Assembly: GCA_902826635.1 (NCBI GenBank) | Contig: CADEFQ010000029.1 | Coordinates: forward strand, 1 to 34,750 | Direction: 5' to 3' | Length of the DNA: 34,750 bases | DNA from: an uncultured Pseudomonadota bacterium | GTDB lineage: Bacteria > Pseudomonadota > Gammaproteobacteria > Steroidobacterales > Steroidobacteraceae | Part shown: in pieces, positions 1 through 7,057 of the stretch | How the letters are laid out: the number at the start of each line of letters is the position of its first letter | Numbering within the stretch: position 1 is the stretch's first letter | Made by a program: the position numbers and the translations under genes | Notes under the pieces: model-generated | Database searches by the model: none | Seen by the model: the letters and a program-made list of their open reading frames with translations, nothing else | Told to the model about the DNA's origin: nothing

Positions 1-386
1 GCATTCGCGAGCCGGCAGACCTCGGCATGCAGCTCGCGATAGGACAGCCGGCGCGTATCGCCAGGCTCGCCTTCGAAAATCAGCGCTGTCTTGTGGCCGC
101 GCGTCTCGAGATGGCGATCGAGGCAGTTCACGGAGACGTTGAGCTTGCCGTCCGCGAACCAGCGGTAAAGGGGTGCGCGGGTATCGTCGAGGGTCCGGGT
201 GAAGGGGCGGTCCCAGACGAGCTCGCTGCGCGCGAGATCCGCCCAGAAACCAACCGGGTCGGCCGCGGCGCGCGAGCGCAGCGCCGCCAGGTCCGCGGGT
301 TTGACGCGCGCCCGCGCCGCAAACGCCGCCGGTGGGGCGAACTCGCGTTCCTCGACGAGCACGGACCGGATATTCTTGTCACTCAC
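1..386 (-). CDS. acs: acetyl-CoA synthetase (AMP-forming), N-terminal part
   Basis: This is the first 128 codons of acetate-CoA ligase, which activates acetate with ATP and CoA through acetyl-AMP in the cytoplasm. The rest lies left of the window. Recognisable family blocks are NVSVNCLDRH (residues 83-92), ETRGHKTALIFEGEPGD (94-110) and the following LSYREL. These belong to the N-terminal domain ahead of the AMP-binding core, so no catalytic residues are visible. The start is GTG at 386 because GAGGAA sits a few bases upstream and the reading VSDKNIRSVLVEE begins where family members begin. The gene is divergent from the DUF4097-like gene, about 100 bases away. A propionyl-CoA synthetase is possible, but the sequence fits Acs better. 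Confidence 0.88.
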   Translation of the reverse strand, partial: MSDKNIRSVLVEEREFAPPAAFAARARVKPADLAALRSRAAADPVGFWADLARSELVWDRPFTRTLDDTRAPLYRWFADGKLNVSVNCLDRHLETRGHKTALIFEGEPGDTRRLSYRELHAEVCRLAN

Positions 387-489
387 GGCAGTTCCTCGCG
401 GTCAGTCCCGCATAGCGTAGCAACCCTCGGGGCACGGCGCGCATCCAATCAGGGAAAGCGGCACCGCCGGGTCGCCATTGGAGGAAAAC

Positions 490-1260
490 ATGATGCGAAC
501 TATCGGCCTTCTGATCATCCTGGGCCTGGCAGTGGGCGGCGTCACGGCGGCGCACGCGGACTGCGCGTTTTCCGCGAAACGCGAGGGCGTCGCAGAACTC
601 GCCGGCGTGACGAAAGTCGTGGTTTCGACGGGCGCCGGGGACCTCGACATCGTCGCGAGCGCCGATGCGAAGCGCATTGCCGCGCGCGGCAACGCCTGCG
701 CCTCCTCGCAGGTCCTGCTCGACAACCTGCAGCTCGAAGTGCGGCGCGAAGGCGACGTCGTCCTGATCGACGCCGGCGGGCGCGACAACGACAAGGTCAT
801 CACGATCGGCAACTCGTATGCCCACATCCATGTCGGAATCGCATTGCCCGCGGACCTGCCGGTCGAAGTGCGCAATTCGAGCGGCGACACGGTCGTGCGC
901 GGGGTCGCGAGCCTCAAGCTCGACGACAGCTCGGGCGACATCGAAGTGAAGGATGTCGGCAGCGCGGAGATCAAGGACAGCTCGGGAGACCTCTCGGTCT
1001 CCGGCGCGCGCGGCAATGTCACGGTCACCTTCGACGGCTCGGGCGACATCCGGATCACGGATGTCGGCGGTAACGTGGAGATCGGCAGCGACGGTTCGGG
1101 CGAAATTCGCGTGACCGACGTCAAGGGCAACGTGCTCGTCGGATCCGACGGCTCGGGCGACATCACCGCCGAGAACGTGGGCGGTGATTTCACGGTCGGC
1201 AACGACGGCAGTGGCGAGATCCATTCCCGCAACGTTGCCGGGAAAGTCAGCGTGCCATAG
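490..1260 (+). CDS. secreted DUF4097-like beta-repeat protein
   Basis: A 256-residue exported protein of unknown function. Residues 1-24 form a signal peptide (hydrophobic LLIILGLAVGGVTA, then AHA-D). Residues 41-125 are a beta-rich region, and residues 130-256 are seven imperfect 17-19-residue repeats of the type SGDIxVxDVxGNVxVxxDG, as seen in DUF4097 (putative adhesin) proteins, which fold as a right-handed beta-helix. The ATG at 490 follows GGAGG (480-484) at ideal spacing; a second ATG at 493 would serve equally. The last bases overlap the convergent M48 peptidase gene by 14 nt. Role is not known; a cell-envelope location is inferred from the signal peptide. No metal-binding or catalytic motif is seen. 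Confidence 0.8.
   Translation: MMRTIGLLIILGLAVGGVTAAHADCAFSAKREGVAELAGVTKVVVSTGAGDLDIVASADAKRIAARGNACASSQVLLDNLQLEVRREGDVVLIDAGGRDNDKVITIGNSYAHIHVGIALPADLPVEVRNSSGDTVVRGVASLKLDDSSGDIEVKDVGSAEIKDSSGDLSVSGARGNVTVTFDGSGDIRITDVGGNVEIGSDGSGEIRVTDVKGNVLVGSDGSGDITAENVGGDFTVGNDGSGEIHSRNVAGKVSVP
877..1257 (+). repeat. in-frame tandem repeats coding for beta-helix turns
   Basis: Seven consecutive in-frame repeats. The last four begin with a GAC-GG(C/T)-(T/A)... Asp-Gly-Ser-Gly codon group at 1033, 1090, 1147 and 1204, an exact 57-nt period. Synonymous differences between copies indicate an old duplication rather than a recent slippage tract. Confidence 0.75.
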
Positions 1261-2302
1261 AGCCTTCGTGCGCCGCCGCCTGGAAGCGGCGCATGCGTTC
1301 TTCATCGGCGGGATGACTCGCAAGTGCGATGCCGAGGTCGAAGTGTTTCGCCTCTTTCGCACGGCGATGGGACTCTGCCTGCAAGCGCTGGAAGAGCATC
1401 GCCATCACCTCGGGTGATATGCCGTTTGCGCGCAGCAGGCGAATCGACTCGTCGTCCGCGCGGCGCTCGAAGTCGCGCGAATAGGCCATCTGCCCGAGCA
1501 CCGCCGGCACGCCGGCAAGCACCGCGCTGTAGTCGCCGTACGCCAGACCAGCCACGGCGCCGAGCAGGGACACCTGCACGAGCGCCCGCATGCTGTGCCG
1601 TTCGCGCACGTGGCCGATTTCGTGCGCGAGTACCCCGAGCATCACGTCTTCACGGTCGGCAAGCAGCCGCACCATGTCGTCGGTCACGATGATGGTGCCG
1701 CCGGGCAGCGCGAGCGCGTTGGCGCCGAGCGCGCTTTCGTAGAAACGCAGATGGAGCGCCGGCCGATCGCCGGGTGGCCAGGTGCGCCCCACGGCCGCGG
1801 CGAATGCGGTCCGGATCCGTTCCTGCTGCTCCCATTCGATCGCCGACGGCGCAACGATCTCCTGGTCGCGCAGTGTATCGAGTACGATCTCGCCGACGCG
1901 GGCATCGACGCCGGGCGGGACCAGCCGCACAATCACCCGCGCCGCCACTGGCACGCCCCACAGGTAGAACGCTGCGCAGACCGCGATCAGCGCAGCGATC
2001 GCCCCGACCGCGAGACGCCAGCTCTGCTGTGCCCGCACCACCAACGAGTCACCCAACCCCTGGTCGCGCGCCCACGCATCCCACGCCACGCCGCTGCTGC
2101 AATGCAGGCTGCCGCCGCCCTTCAGGTGCGCCATGCGCACGCCGCGGCTGCGTCGCTCCGGCCAGTCGATGCTCGCGACCGGTACGCTCAAATCGAGCGC
2201 ATCGCCGACGATGCGCAGCATCCCGTTCTCGACCCGCAACGACACTCGAATCGCGCGCGCGGAGCGCCCGTCGAAATAGTCGGCTTCGAGTCCTGGCGGC
2301 AC
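1247..2302 (-). CDS. M48-family zinc metallopeptidase, membrane-anchored
   Basis: A 351-residue zinc peptidase. The N-terminal about 90 residues carry the YFDGRSAR...LRVENGMLRIVG pattern found in M48 proteins of this subtype. One membrane span follows (about 95-117), then the peptidase domain with HEIGH at 227-231 and the third zinc ligand Glu279 in FERRADDES. The SHP motif near 329-331 is also typical. I chose GTG at 2302: it lies 5 nt after the stop of the upstream DUF898 gene, and the conserved EADYFDGRSAR starts right after it. The two genes are therefore probably translationally coupled. HtpX/BepA-type M48 peptidases act in envelope quality control; the substrate here is unknown. The 3' end overlaps the convergent gene by 14 nt. 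Confidence 0.85.
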   Translation of the reverse strand: MPPGLEADYFDGRSARAIRVSLRVENGMLRIVGDALDLSVPVASIDWPERRSRGVRMAHLKGGGSLHCSSGVAWDAWARDQGLGDSLVVRAQQSWRLAVGAIAALIAVCAAFYLWGVPVAARVIVRLVPPGVDARVGEIVLDTLRDQEIVAPSAIEWEQQERIRTAFAAAVGRTWPPGDRPALHLRFYESALGANALALPGGTIIVTDDMVRLLADREDVMLGVLAHEIGHVRERHSMRALVQVSLLGAVAGLAYGDYSAVLAGVPAVLGQMAYSRDFERRADDESIRLLRANGISPEVMAMLFQRLQAESHRRAKEAKHFDLGIALASHPADEERMRRFQAAAHEGSMAR

Positions 2303-2307
2303 GCCCG

Positions 2308-3450
2308 CTAGAAACCGATGTCGATGCCGAACAGGTCCCCCGCGGCGTCGCCTGCGGCATCGTCGTCGCGGCGCCATTCCGTCGCGAGCTCATCCGGCGA
2401 TACGTCGAGCTGCACGGTCACGGCCTCGAGACGCATTTTCGCCGTCGCCGTAGCCGCATAGGGCCAGTAGAAGCCGAGCGTGAGGATCACGAGCACCGCA
2501 TTCGTGATCGCGAGCCGGATGTACGGTAGCGCCTCGAGCGCGCTGCGAAACCTGATCCGCGCGCTCGCGGTATTCGACCACAGGAGGTTCTGCAGGCGGC
2601 TCGTGGCGTAGGCGCCCGAGATCGCGAGCACGATCAGGTAGCCGAACACCAGCAAGAGCAGAACCCAGGTGCGGCCGCGAACATCCTCGAGGCCGACAGC
2701 CAAAGCCGGGCCGATGTTGAGCGCCAGGGACGCGAGCACGAACACGCCGGCGACCTTGAAGGACAAGGCAAAGAACGGCCCGGGTCCGAGACCGAGTCGG
2801 CTGCGCTCTTCACCGAGCGCGAGATTGCCGTGCTGATAGCGCTTGAACAGCCAGAACATCAGTGGGGCGAGTGACAGCGCCAGCAGCACCACCAGCGGCG
2901 CGGCGATCGCCAACGCAGTACGCGGCGGCTGATCGGGGTCGTCCGTCGGCGACCCCGAGAGCCATCCAAGGCCGACGAGCAGTGCGATAGGCACCACCGC
3001 GGCCGCCAGCGCGCGATAGGCTCCACCGATCGTCCCTGCAAAGCGCATGCGCATTCCGCGCCAGCTCGTGTTGGCGAGCCGGAAACGCAGCGCCGCCCAC
3101 AGCAGCGCCGGAACGAAGCTCGCGACTGCGAGGAACGCGACGCCGCCGGCCAGCGGCGAAATCCGCCCGGCGAAGGAATACAGCAGCACGAGCGCCCCCG
3201 CGAGCAGGAAGCCGCGCAGCATCTTCTTCGGCTCCCCGTGGAAATCGAGCGCGTGGCCGCCGACCAGCGTATTGCCGTGGAAGTAGCGCAGGCGGCGCAC
3301 TCTCGCCCACGGGTAGTACAGGCCGAGCGTGATGATCGTGAGCAGCAGGTTCACGATCCAGATGCGGAAGTATTCGTTGCCGGAGCCCGTGAAACGCAGC
3401 TCGAGCGCGTGCGAAGTACCGGTTTGCGGCACGGCTTGTATTTCTTCCAT
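2308..3450 (-). CDS. DUF898 (YjgN-type) multi-spanning membrane protein
   Basis: A 380-residue inner-membrane protein of the DUF898/YjgN family, function unknown. After a short N-terminus (MEEIQAV), LELRFTGSGNEYFRIWIVN leads into the first span and LGLYYPWARVRRLRYF follows, both typical of the family. A second copy of this pattern, ILTLGFYWPYAATATAKMRLE, sits near the C-terminus, as if the protein had two related halves. Several hydrophobic spans lie between. The ATG at 3450 follows GGGGGAG; an upstream in-frame start would have no ribosome site. It is the first gene of a pair with the M48 peptidase, which starts 5 nt after its stop, so a shared envelope role is likely, by context only. Confidence 0.85.
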   Translation of the reverse strand: MEEIQAVPQTGTSHALELRFTGSGNEYFRIWIVNLLLTIITLGLYYPWARVRRLRYFHGNTLVGGHALDFHGEPKKMLRGFLLAGALVLLYSFAGRISPLAGGVAFLAVASFVPALLWAALRFRLANTSWRGMRMRFAGTIGGAYRALAAAVVPIALLVGLGWLSGSPTDDPDQPPRTALAIAAPLVVLLALSLAPLMFWLFKRYQHGNLALGEERSRLGLGPGPFFALSFKVAGVFVLASLALNIGPALAVGLEDVRGRTWVLLLLVFGYLIVLAISGAYATSRLQNLLWSNTASARIRFRSALEALPYIRLAITNAVLVILTLGFYWPYAATATAKMRLEAVTVQLDVSPDELATEWRRDDDAAGDAAGDLFGIDIGF

Positions 3451-3492
3451 GCTCCCCCCGTTCGGGCGCACTGCGGCACCCTTTTCCCGACT

Positions 3493-4398
3493 CTAGCCGC
3501 TCGCGCCCCTGTTTGGCGAGAGGGCCGCGAGGCGCTCGGCCTGCCGGCGCAGCATCGGGCCGAAGCCCAGCCGGTCGAAGAAGGCGGCGAGGCCCGCCAT
3601 GTCGGGCGCGCGCGGGCGCATCGCACTGTGGGCGAAATCGATCGGCATGTCGCAGGCGATGCCCGTGAGCTGGCGCGCGAGATAGGCAGCGTCGCGATGC
3701 TGCCGCAGTTTCTCCGGCAATTTCGCCGCGCCACGGATCGGCAGCGCGCGCACTCGCTCGAGGTCCGCGTACAGCGCATCGAGGGACTCGAACTCGCGCA
3801 TGATCGCAGTCGCGGTCTTGGGTCCCACACCGGGCACGCCCGGGATGTTGTCGACGCTGTCGCCCGTGAGCGCGAGCCAGTCGGCGAAGCGCTCGGGAGC
3901 GACCCCGAAGCGACCTTCGATCTCGTGATAGCGAAAGCGCTCGTTCGCGGCGTAGTCCCAGTACACATCGCCATCGCGCACGAGTTGCGCCATGTCCTTG
4001 TCGCGCGTGACCACCGTGAACGGCAGGCCGCTCGCGCGCCCCCGCGCGGCGAGCGTACCGATGATGTCGTCGGCTTCGTACTCGTTGCTCGAAAAGTTCC
4101 GCACACCGACGAGATCACAGAACTCGCGGCAGCGCGTGAACTGCCACAGCAGGTCCGCGGGCGCCGGATCCCGATTCGCCTTGTAGGCAGGATAGATGCG
4201 ATTGCGAAACGACGACGTGAGGCTCTCGTCGAAGGCGACCGCGAGATATTCGGGCTTCGCCCGCTCCATCAGGTCGCCGAGGAAACGCGCGAAGCCGAAG
4301 AGCGCATGCGTCGGGTTGCCTTCCCCATCCGCCATGTCGGGCGGCATGGAGTAGTAGGCGCGGAAGACGTAGACGGAAGCGTCGATGAGGAAGAGCAT
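3493..4398 (-). CDS. 5'-3' exonuclease (Pol I N-domain / ExoIX type), stand-alone
   Basis: A 301-residue flap endonuclease/5'-3' exonuclease without a polymerase domain. Metal-binding acidic positions are visible in LIDASVYVFRAYY, AVAFDES, NEYEADDIIGTLA, VVTRDKDMAQLV and LTGDSVDNIPGVPGVGPKTA; the last includes the helix-hairpin-helix that grips DNA. The length matches the small Xni/ExoIX-like or isolated Pol I N-domain proteins. It would remove 5' flaps or RNA primers in the cytoplasm. ATG 4398 starts directly with the conserved LFLIDAS. The gene follows the DUF2283 gene by 11 nt but has no clear Shine-Dalgarno sequence. About 40 nt separate its stop from the start of the DUF898 gene. Confidence 0.9.
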   Translation of the reverse strand: MLFLIDASVYVFRAYYSMPPDMADGEGNPTHALFGFARFLGDLMERAKPEYLAVAFDESLTSSFRNRIYPAYKANRDPAPADLLWQFTRCREFCDLVGVRNFSSNEYEADDIIGTLAARGRASGLPFTVVTRDKDMAQLVRDGDVYWDYAANERFRYHEIEGRFGVAPERFADWLALTGDSVDNIPGVPGVGPKTATAIMREFESLDALYADLERVRALPIRGAAKLPEKLRQHRDAAYLARQLTGIACDMPIDFAHSAMRPRAPDMAGLAAFFDRLGFGPMLRRQAERLAALSPNRGASG

Positions 4399-4409
4399 TG
4401 AGCGCTGCG

Positions 4410-4607
4410 CTACGCGGCGACCTTTTCGAAGGAGAACTTAGGCGCACCTGCGCGCACCGAGGCGTGCTCGATCGTGATCGCGCAGATGTGGCCGTCGGCA
4501 TCCACGTCGATGACCGTGTTCTCGTCCAGATTGCGCGTCTCAGCGACCGGAGCGTCCCGGAACTCGATCAACATCGTGTCCGTATCCTCGAAGTACCGGA
4601 CCTTCAT
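4410..4607 (-). CDS. DUF2283 domain protein
   Basis: A 65-residue protein matching DUF2283: MKVRYFEDTDTMLIEFRD at the start, then LDENTVIDVDADGHICAITIEHAS, a small beta-sheet domain. Function is unknown. Such genes often sit next to DUF4258 genes in small two-gene cassettes, and the short reading frame just upstream fits that (its TGA overlaps this ATG as ATGA). A GAGG lies about 9 nt before the ATG. No catalytic residues are evident. Confidence 0.85.
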   Translation of the reverse strand: MKVRYFEDTDTMLIEFRDAPVAETRNLDENTVIDVDADGHICAITIEHASVRAGAPKFSFEKVAA

Positions 4608-4744
4608 GGAACATACCCTCTGTCAAAAAACGCGTTGTGCACCGTCTCTCCGTCCGGCAAGAGAATAACGCGGAGGTACCGGTTGTCCATCTCCGGCACC
4701 CGACACCAGCGACGGATGCGGGCGTTGCATCCGAGCGCCCACAC
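4604..4744 (-). pseudogene. short DUF4258-like frame, probably N-terminally truncated
   Basis: A short frame ends in RYLRVILLPDG followed by ETVHNAFFDRGYVP, which resembles the C-terminal strand pair of DUF4258-like proteins. Its TGA overlaps the ATG of the DUF2283 gene (ATGA), the usual arrangement of this pair. Only about 46 residues can be read from a GTG at 4744 (28 from the ATG at 4690), against about 80-100 for the family. The frame stays open upstream to the HNH stop at 4823, but that part looks like non-coding sequence and contains the intergenic repeat at 4779-4798. I read it as a decayed gene whose 5' part was lost; a functional short peptide cannot be excluded. Confidence 0.42.
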
Positions 4745-4778
4745 GAGCGACAACCAGAATGCCGGGAAACACAGCCAA

Positions 4779-4798
4779 CGCCTCCGGCTATCAGCTGT
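4779..4798 (-). repeat. 20-bp intergenic repeat, copy 1
   Basis: CGCCTCCGGCTATCAGCTGT (plus-strand reading) recurs exactly at 24933-24952. Here it lies 25 nt downstream of the HNH stop codon and in the same orientation relative to the upstream gene as the second copy. The following bases also show related CGCTGTTCGC words. It contains the small palindrome CAGCTG but is not a full stem-loop. Confidence 0.55.
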
Positions 4799-4822
4799 TC
4801 GCCATTCGCTGTTCGCTTCTTC

Positions 4823-5497
4823 TTACGCCATCCACTTCTGTATCCGCGCATGCAGTGGCGAGCTGCGGGGGAAATGCGCGAGCAGGTATTGCATCTGGTC
4901 CGCCAGCACGCGGCGACCCTTCAGGAAGATGTACTCGGCGTAGGTCGGCGTGAACGGCACCGCGATCAGTTGCATGCGCGCCTGCTCGGGCGTACGCGAC
5001 GCCTTGAGGTTGTTGCACCGACGGCAGGCGGTAACCACGTTCGCCCAGACATCCTTGCCACCCTGGCTGAAGGGGCGGATGTGGTCGCGCGACAGCTCGC
5101 GCGCCGCGAAACGCTGCGCGCAGTACATGCAGAGGAACGCGTCGCGCCGAAACAGGGTCTGGTTGTTGAGCGGCGGCACATAGTCGTGGCGCGTGTTGCC
5201 GGGATTGCCCGTATGGCCGACGGTCGCGACGATGGAATTCACGTCGAGCACGGTTCGTTGGCCGGTGCGCGCGTTGGTGCCACCGCACAGCCGGAAAATC
5301 GAGCGTCCGCAGGTGTACGCGACTTGCTCCTGGTGATAGAGCCGCGCGGCCTCCCGGTAGTCGATCCATTCGAGCGGCATGCCCGACACGTCCGTTCGAA
5401 GGACGAGCTGGGAGAGCGAGCTGCCGTGCGCGCTCGCGATGATGTGCAGGCCGTCCCGCGACCCGCGGTCCGCGCTGTCGAGATCGATGCCGTCCAT
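4823..5497 (-). CDS. HNH endonuclease domain protein
   Basis: A 224-residue protein with a zinc-stabilised HNH domain: Cys123-x2-Cys126, Asp138-His139, Asn153, then Cys158-x2-Cys161-Asn162 (RDHIRPFSQGG...TACRRCNN). This fold cuts DNA with one metal ion. The upstream block MPLEWIDYREAARLYHQEQVAY is shared by a widespread proteobacterial HNH family of unknown biological role. ATG 5497 gives the longest product; Met40, just before PLEWIDYREA, is the alternative start and would give about 185 residues, closer to the usual length. No methylase or specificity partner is adjacent, so I do not call it a restriction enzyme. Confidence 0.85.
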   Translation of the reverse strand: MDGIDLDSADRGSRDGLHIIASAHGSSLSQLVLRTDVSGMPLEWIDYREAARLYHQEQVAYTCGRSIFRLCGGTNARTGQRTVLDVNSIVATVGHTGNPGNTRHDYVPPLNNQTLFRRDAFLCMYCAQRFAARELSRDHIRPFSQGGKDVWANVVTACRRCNNLKASRTPEQARMQLIAVPFTPTYAEYIFLKGRRVLADQMQYLLAHFPRSSPLHARIQKWMA

Positions 5498-5619
5498 TGC
5501 GCTGTTAGATTATGCAGGTTTGTGCAACAATTCAACGCCGCAAGATACTAATTCTACGAGACATTTCACGGGGCGAAGCGGACAATCCGCGCCCCGCTCG
5601 AAACCAGGGAGCCCACGAG
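5498..5619. promoter_or_regulatory. divergent HNH / pnt intergenic region
   Basis: About 120 nt and visibly AT-richer than its surroundings. On the minus strand CATAAT (5509-5514), with TTGAAT 15 nt upstream, could drive the HNH gene. On the plus strand TTGTGC (5520-5525), 18 nt, GATACT (5544-5549) could drive pnt. Matches are partial. GGGAG at 5607-5611 serves pntAA. Confidence 0.3.
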
Positions 5620-6747
5620 ATGCCGGTAACGATCGGGGTGCTTCGCGAAAGCGCCCCCCAGGAAGCGCGTGTGAGCCTCGTTCCCGAGGTCGCCGCCAAA
5701 TTTGCTGCGCTCGGCGCGCGGGTCCTCATCGAGCGTGGCGCCGGTGGCTCCGCCCAGTTTCCGGATGCGCTCTACAAACAAGTCGAATGGGCGGACTCGG
5801 CGGGCGCCGTGCTCGACGCCGCCGACATCCTCCTCACGGTCCAGCCGCTTTCGCTCGCGCAGATCGGCGCCGTGAAGGCCGGCGCGGTGGTCGTCGGCTA
5901 CGCGCAGGCGCACGCGAAACACGCGGAAGTGAAGGCGCTGCGCGACGGCCGCATCACGCACTTCGCAATGGAGTTCGTGCCGCGCATCTCCCGTGCGCAA
6001 TCGATGGATGCGCTCTCCTCGCAGGCCGCCGTCGCGGGCTACAAGTCCGTGCTGATCGCCGCCGACCATCTGCAGAAGTTCATGCCGATGCTGACGACCG
6101 CGGCCGGCACGATCCGGCCCTCGCAGGTGCTCGTGATCGGCGCGGGCGTCGCGGGACTGCAGGCGATTGCGACGGCGCGCCGCCTGGGCGCCGTCGTCGA
6201 GGCCTACGACGTGCGCAGCGCGACGAAGGAACAGGTGAAATCGCTCGGCGCAAAGTTCGTCGATGTCGGTGTCTCCGCCGAAGGCAGCGGCGGCTACGCC
6301 CGCGAGCTCACCGCCGACGAGAAAGCGAAGCAGCAGGAGGTGCTCGACGCGCGCATCGCCGCGGCGGACGCTGTGATCACCACCGCCTCCGTACCGGGCC
6401 GCCCGGCCCCGAAGATCGTCTCGCGCGCCGCAGTGGAGCGCATGCGCGCCGGGTCCGTGGTCGTCGACATCGCCGCCGAACAGGGCGGAAACTGCGAACT
6501 CACCCGCACGGGCGAGACGGTCGTGCACCAGGGCGTGAAGATCATCGGCCCCGAGAACCTGCCCTCGCGACTCGCTTACAACGCGAGCGAGATGTACGCG
6601 CGCAATCTCTACAATTTCCTCTCACCGGCGCTCAAGGCCGGCGAGCTGAAGATCGACTGGAACGACGAGGTGTTTGCGCAGTCCTGCCTCACGCACGATG
6701 GGGCGGTGAGGCATGAGGCGACCCGAAAGGTCATAGAGGGCCAATAG
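5620..6747 (+). CDS. pntAA: NAD(P) transhydrogenase subunit alpha, part 1 (domain I)
   Basis: A 375-residue soluble NAD(H)-binding domain of the proton-pumping transhydrogenase (NADH + NADP+ to NAD+ + NADPH, driven by proton entry). It opens with IGVLRESAPQEARVSLVPE, carries RAQSMDALSSQA (125-136), the Rossmann loop VIGAGVAGLQA (GAGVAG at 174-179) with the acidic end in EAYDVRS, and the AEQGGNCELT block near 286-296. The start is ATG 5620: it follows GGGAG and begins at the conserved MPVTIGVLRE. An upstream in-frame extension reads as non-coding. The subunit is split as in Rhodospirillum rubrum, with the membrane part encoded by the next gene, whose ATG immediately follows this stop. Confidence 0.95.
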   Translation: MPVTIGVLRESAPQEARVSLVPEVAAKFAALGARVLIERGAGGSAQFPDALYKQVEWADSAGAVLDAADILLTVQPLSLAQIGAVKAGAVVVGYAQAHAKHAEVKALRDGRITHFAMEFVPRISRAQSMDALSSQAAVAGYKSVLIAADHLQKFMPMLTTAAGTIRPSQVLVIGAGVAGLQAIATARRLGAVVEAYDVRSATKEQVKSLGAKFVDVGVSAEGSGGYARELTADEKAKQQEVLDARIAAADAVITTASVPGRPAPKIVSRAAVERMRAGSVVVDIAAEQGGNCELTRTGETVVHQGVKIIGPENLPSRLAYNASEMYARNLYNFLSPALKAGELKIDWNDEVFAQSCLTHDGAVRHEATRKVIEGQ

Positions 6748-7056
6748 ATGACGGGAATAGTCGCACTTTACATTTTCATGCTCGCAGCCTTCACGGGTTA
6801 CGAAGTGATTGCGCGCGTGCCGGTGATCCTGCACACGCCCCTGATGTCGGGCTCGAACTTCGTGCACGGCATCGTGCTCGTCGGCGCGATGGTGGCACTC
6901 GGGGCCGCGGTCACGCCCCTCGAAAAAGCAATCGGCTTTGTCGGCGTGCTGCTCGCCGCGGGCAACGCGGTCGGCGGCTATGTCGTGACCGAACGCATGC
7001 TCGAGATGTTCAAGTCGAGCGGCGCGAAGCGCAGCGGATCGAAGGGGGCGCACTGA
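6748..7056 (+). CDS. pntAB: NAD(P) transhydrogenase subunit alpha, part 2 (membrane)
   Basis: A 102-residue membrane subunit with three hydrophobic spans (about 3-20, 40-55 and 60-80). The sequence LYIFMLAAFTGYEVIARVPVILHTPLMSG is characteristic of PntAB, and the HTPLMSG...NFVHGI stretch lies at the membrane edge of the proton path. ATG 6748 follows the pntAA stop with no gap; the pntB ATG is one base after this stop, so the three are co-translated. The basic C-terminus (SGAKRSGSKG) probably faces the cytoplasm. Confidence 0.94.
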   Translation: MTGIVALYIFMLAAFTGYEVIARVPVILHTPLMSGSNFVHGIVLVGAMVALGAAVTPLEKAIGFVGVLLAAGNAVGGYVVTERMLEMFKSSGAKRSGSKGAH

Positions 7057-7057
7057 C

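Noticed and set aside
379-1362. Minus-strand frames opposite the DUF4097-like gene, and the plus-strand frame 27-1073
   Set aside because: The plus-strand gene from 490 has a signal peptide, a ribosome site and clear repeats; the other frames are mirror products of the same repetitive sequence.
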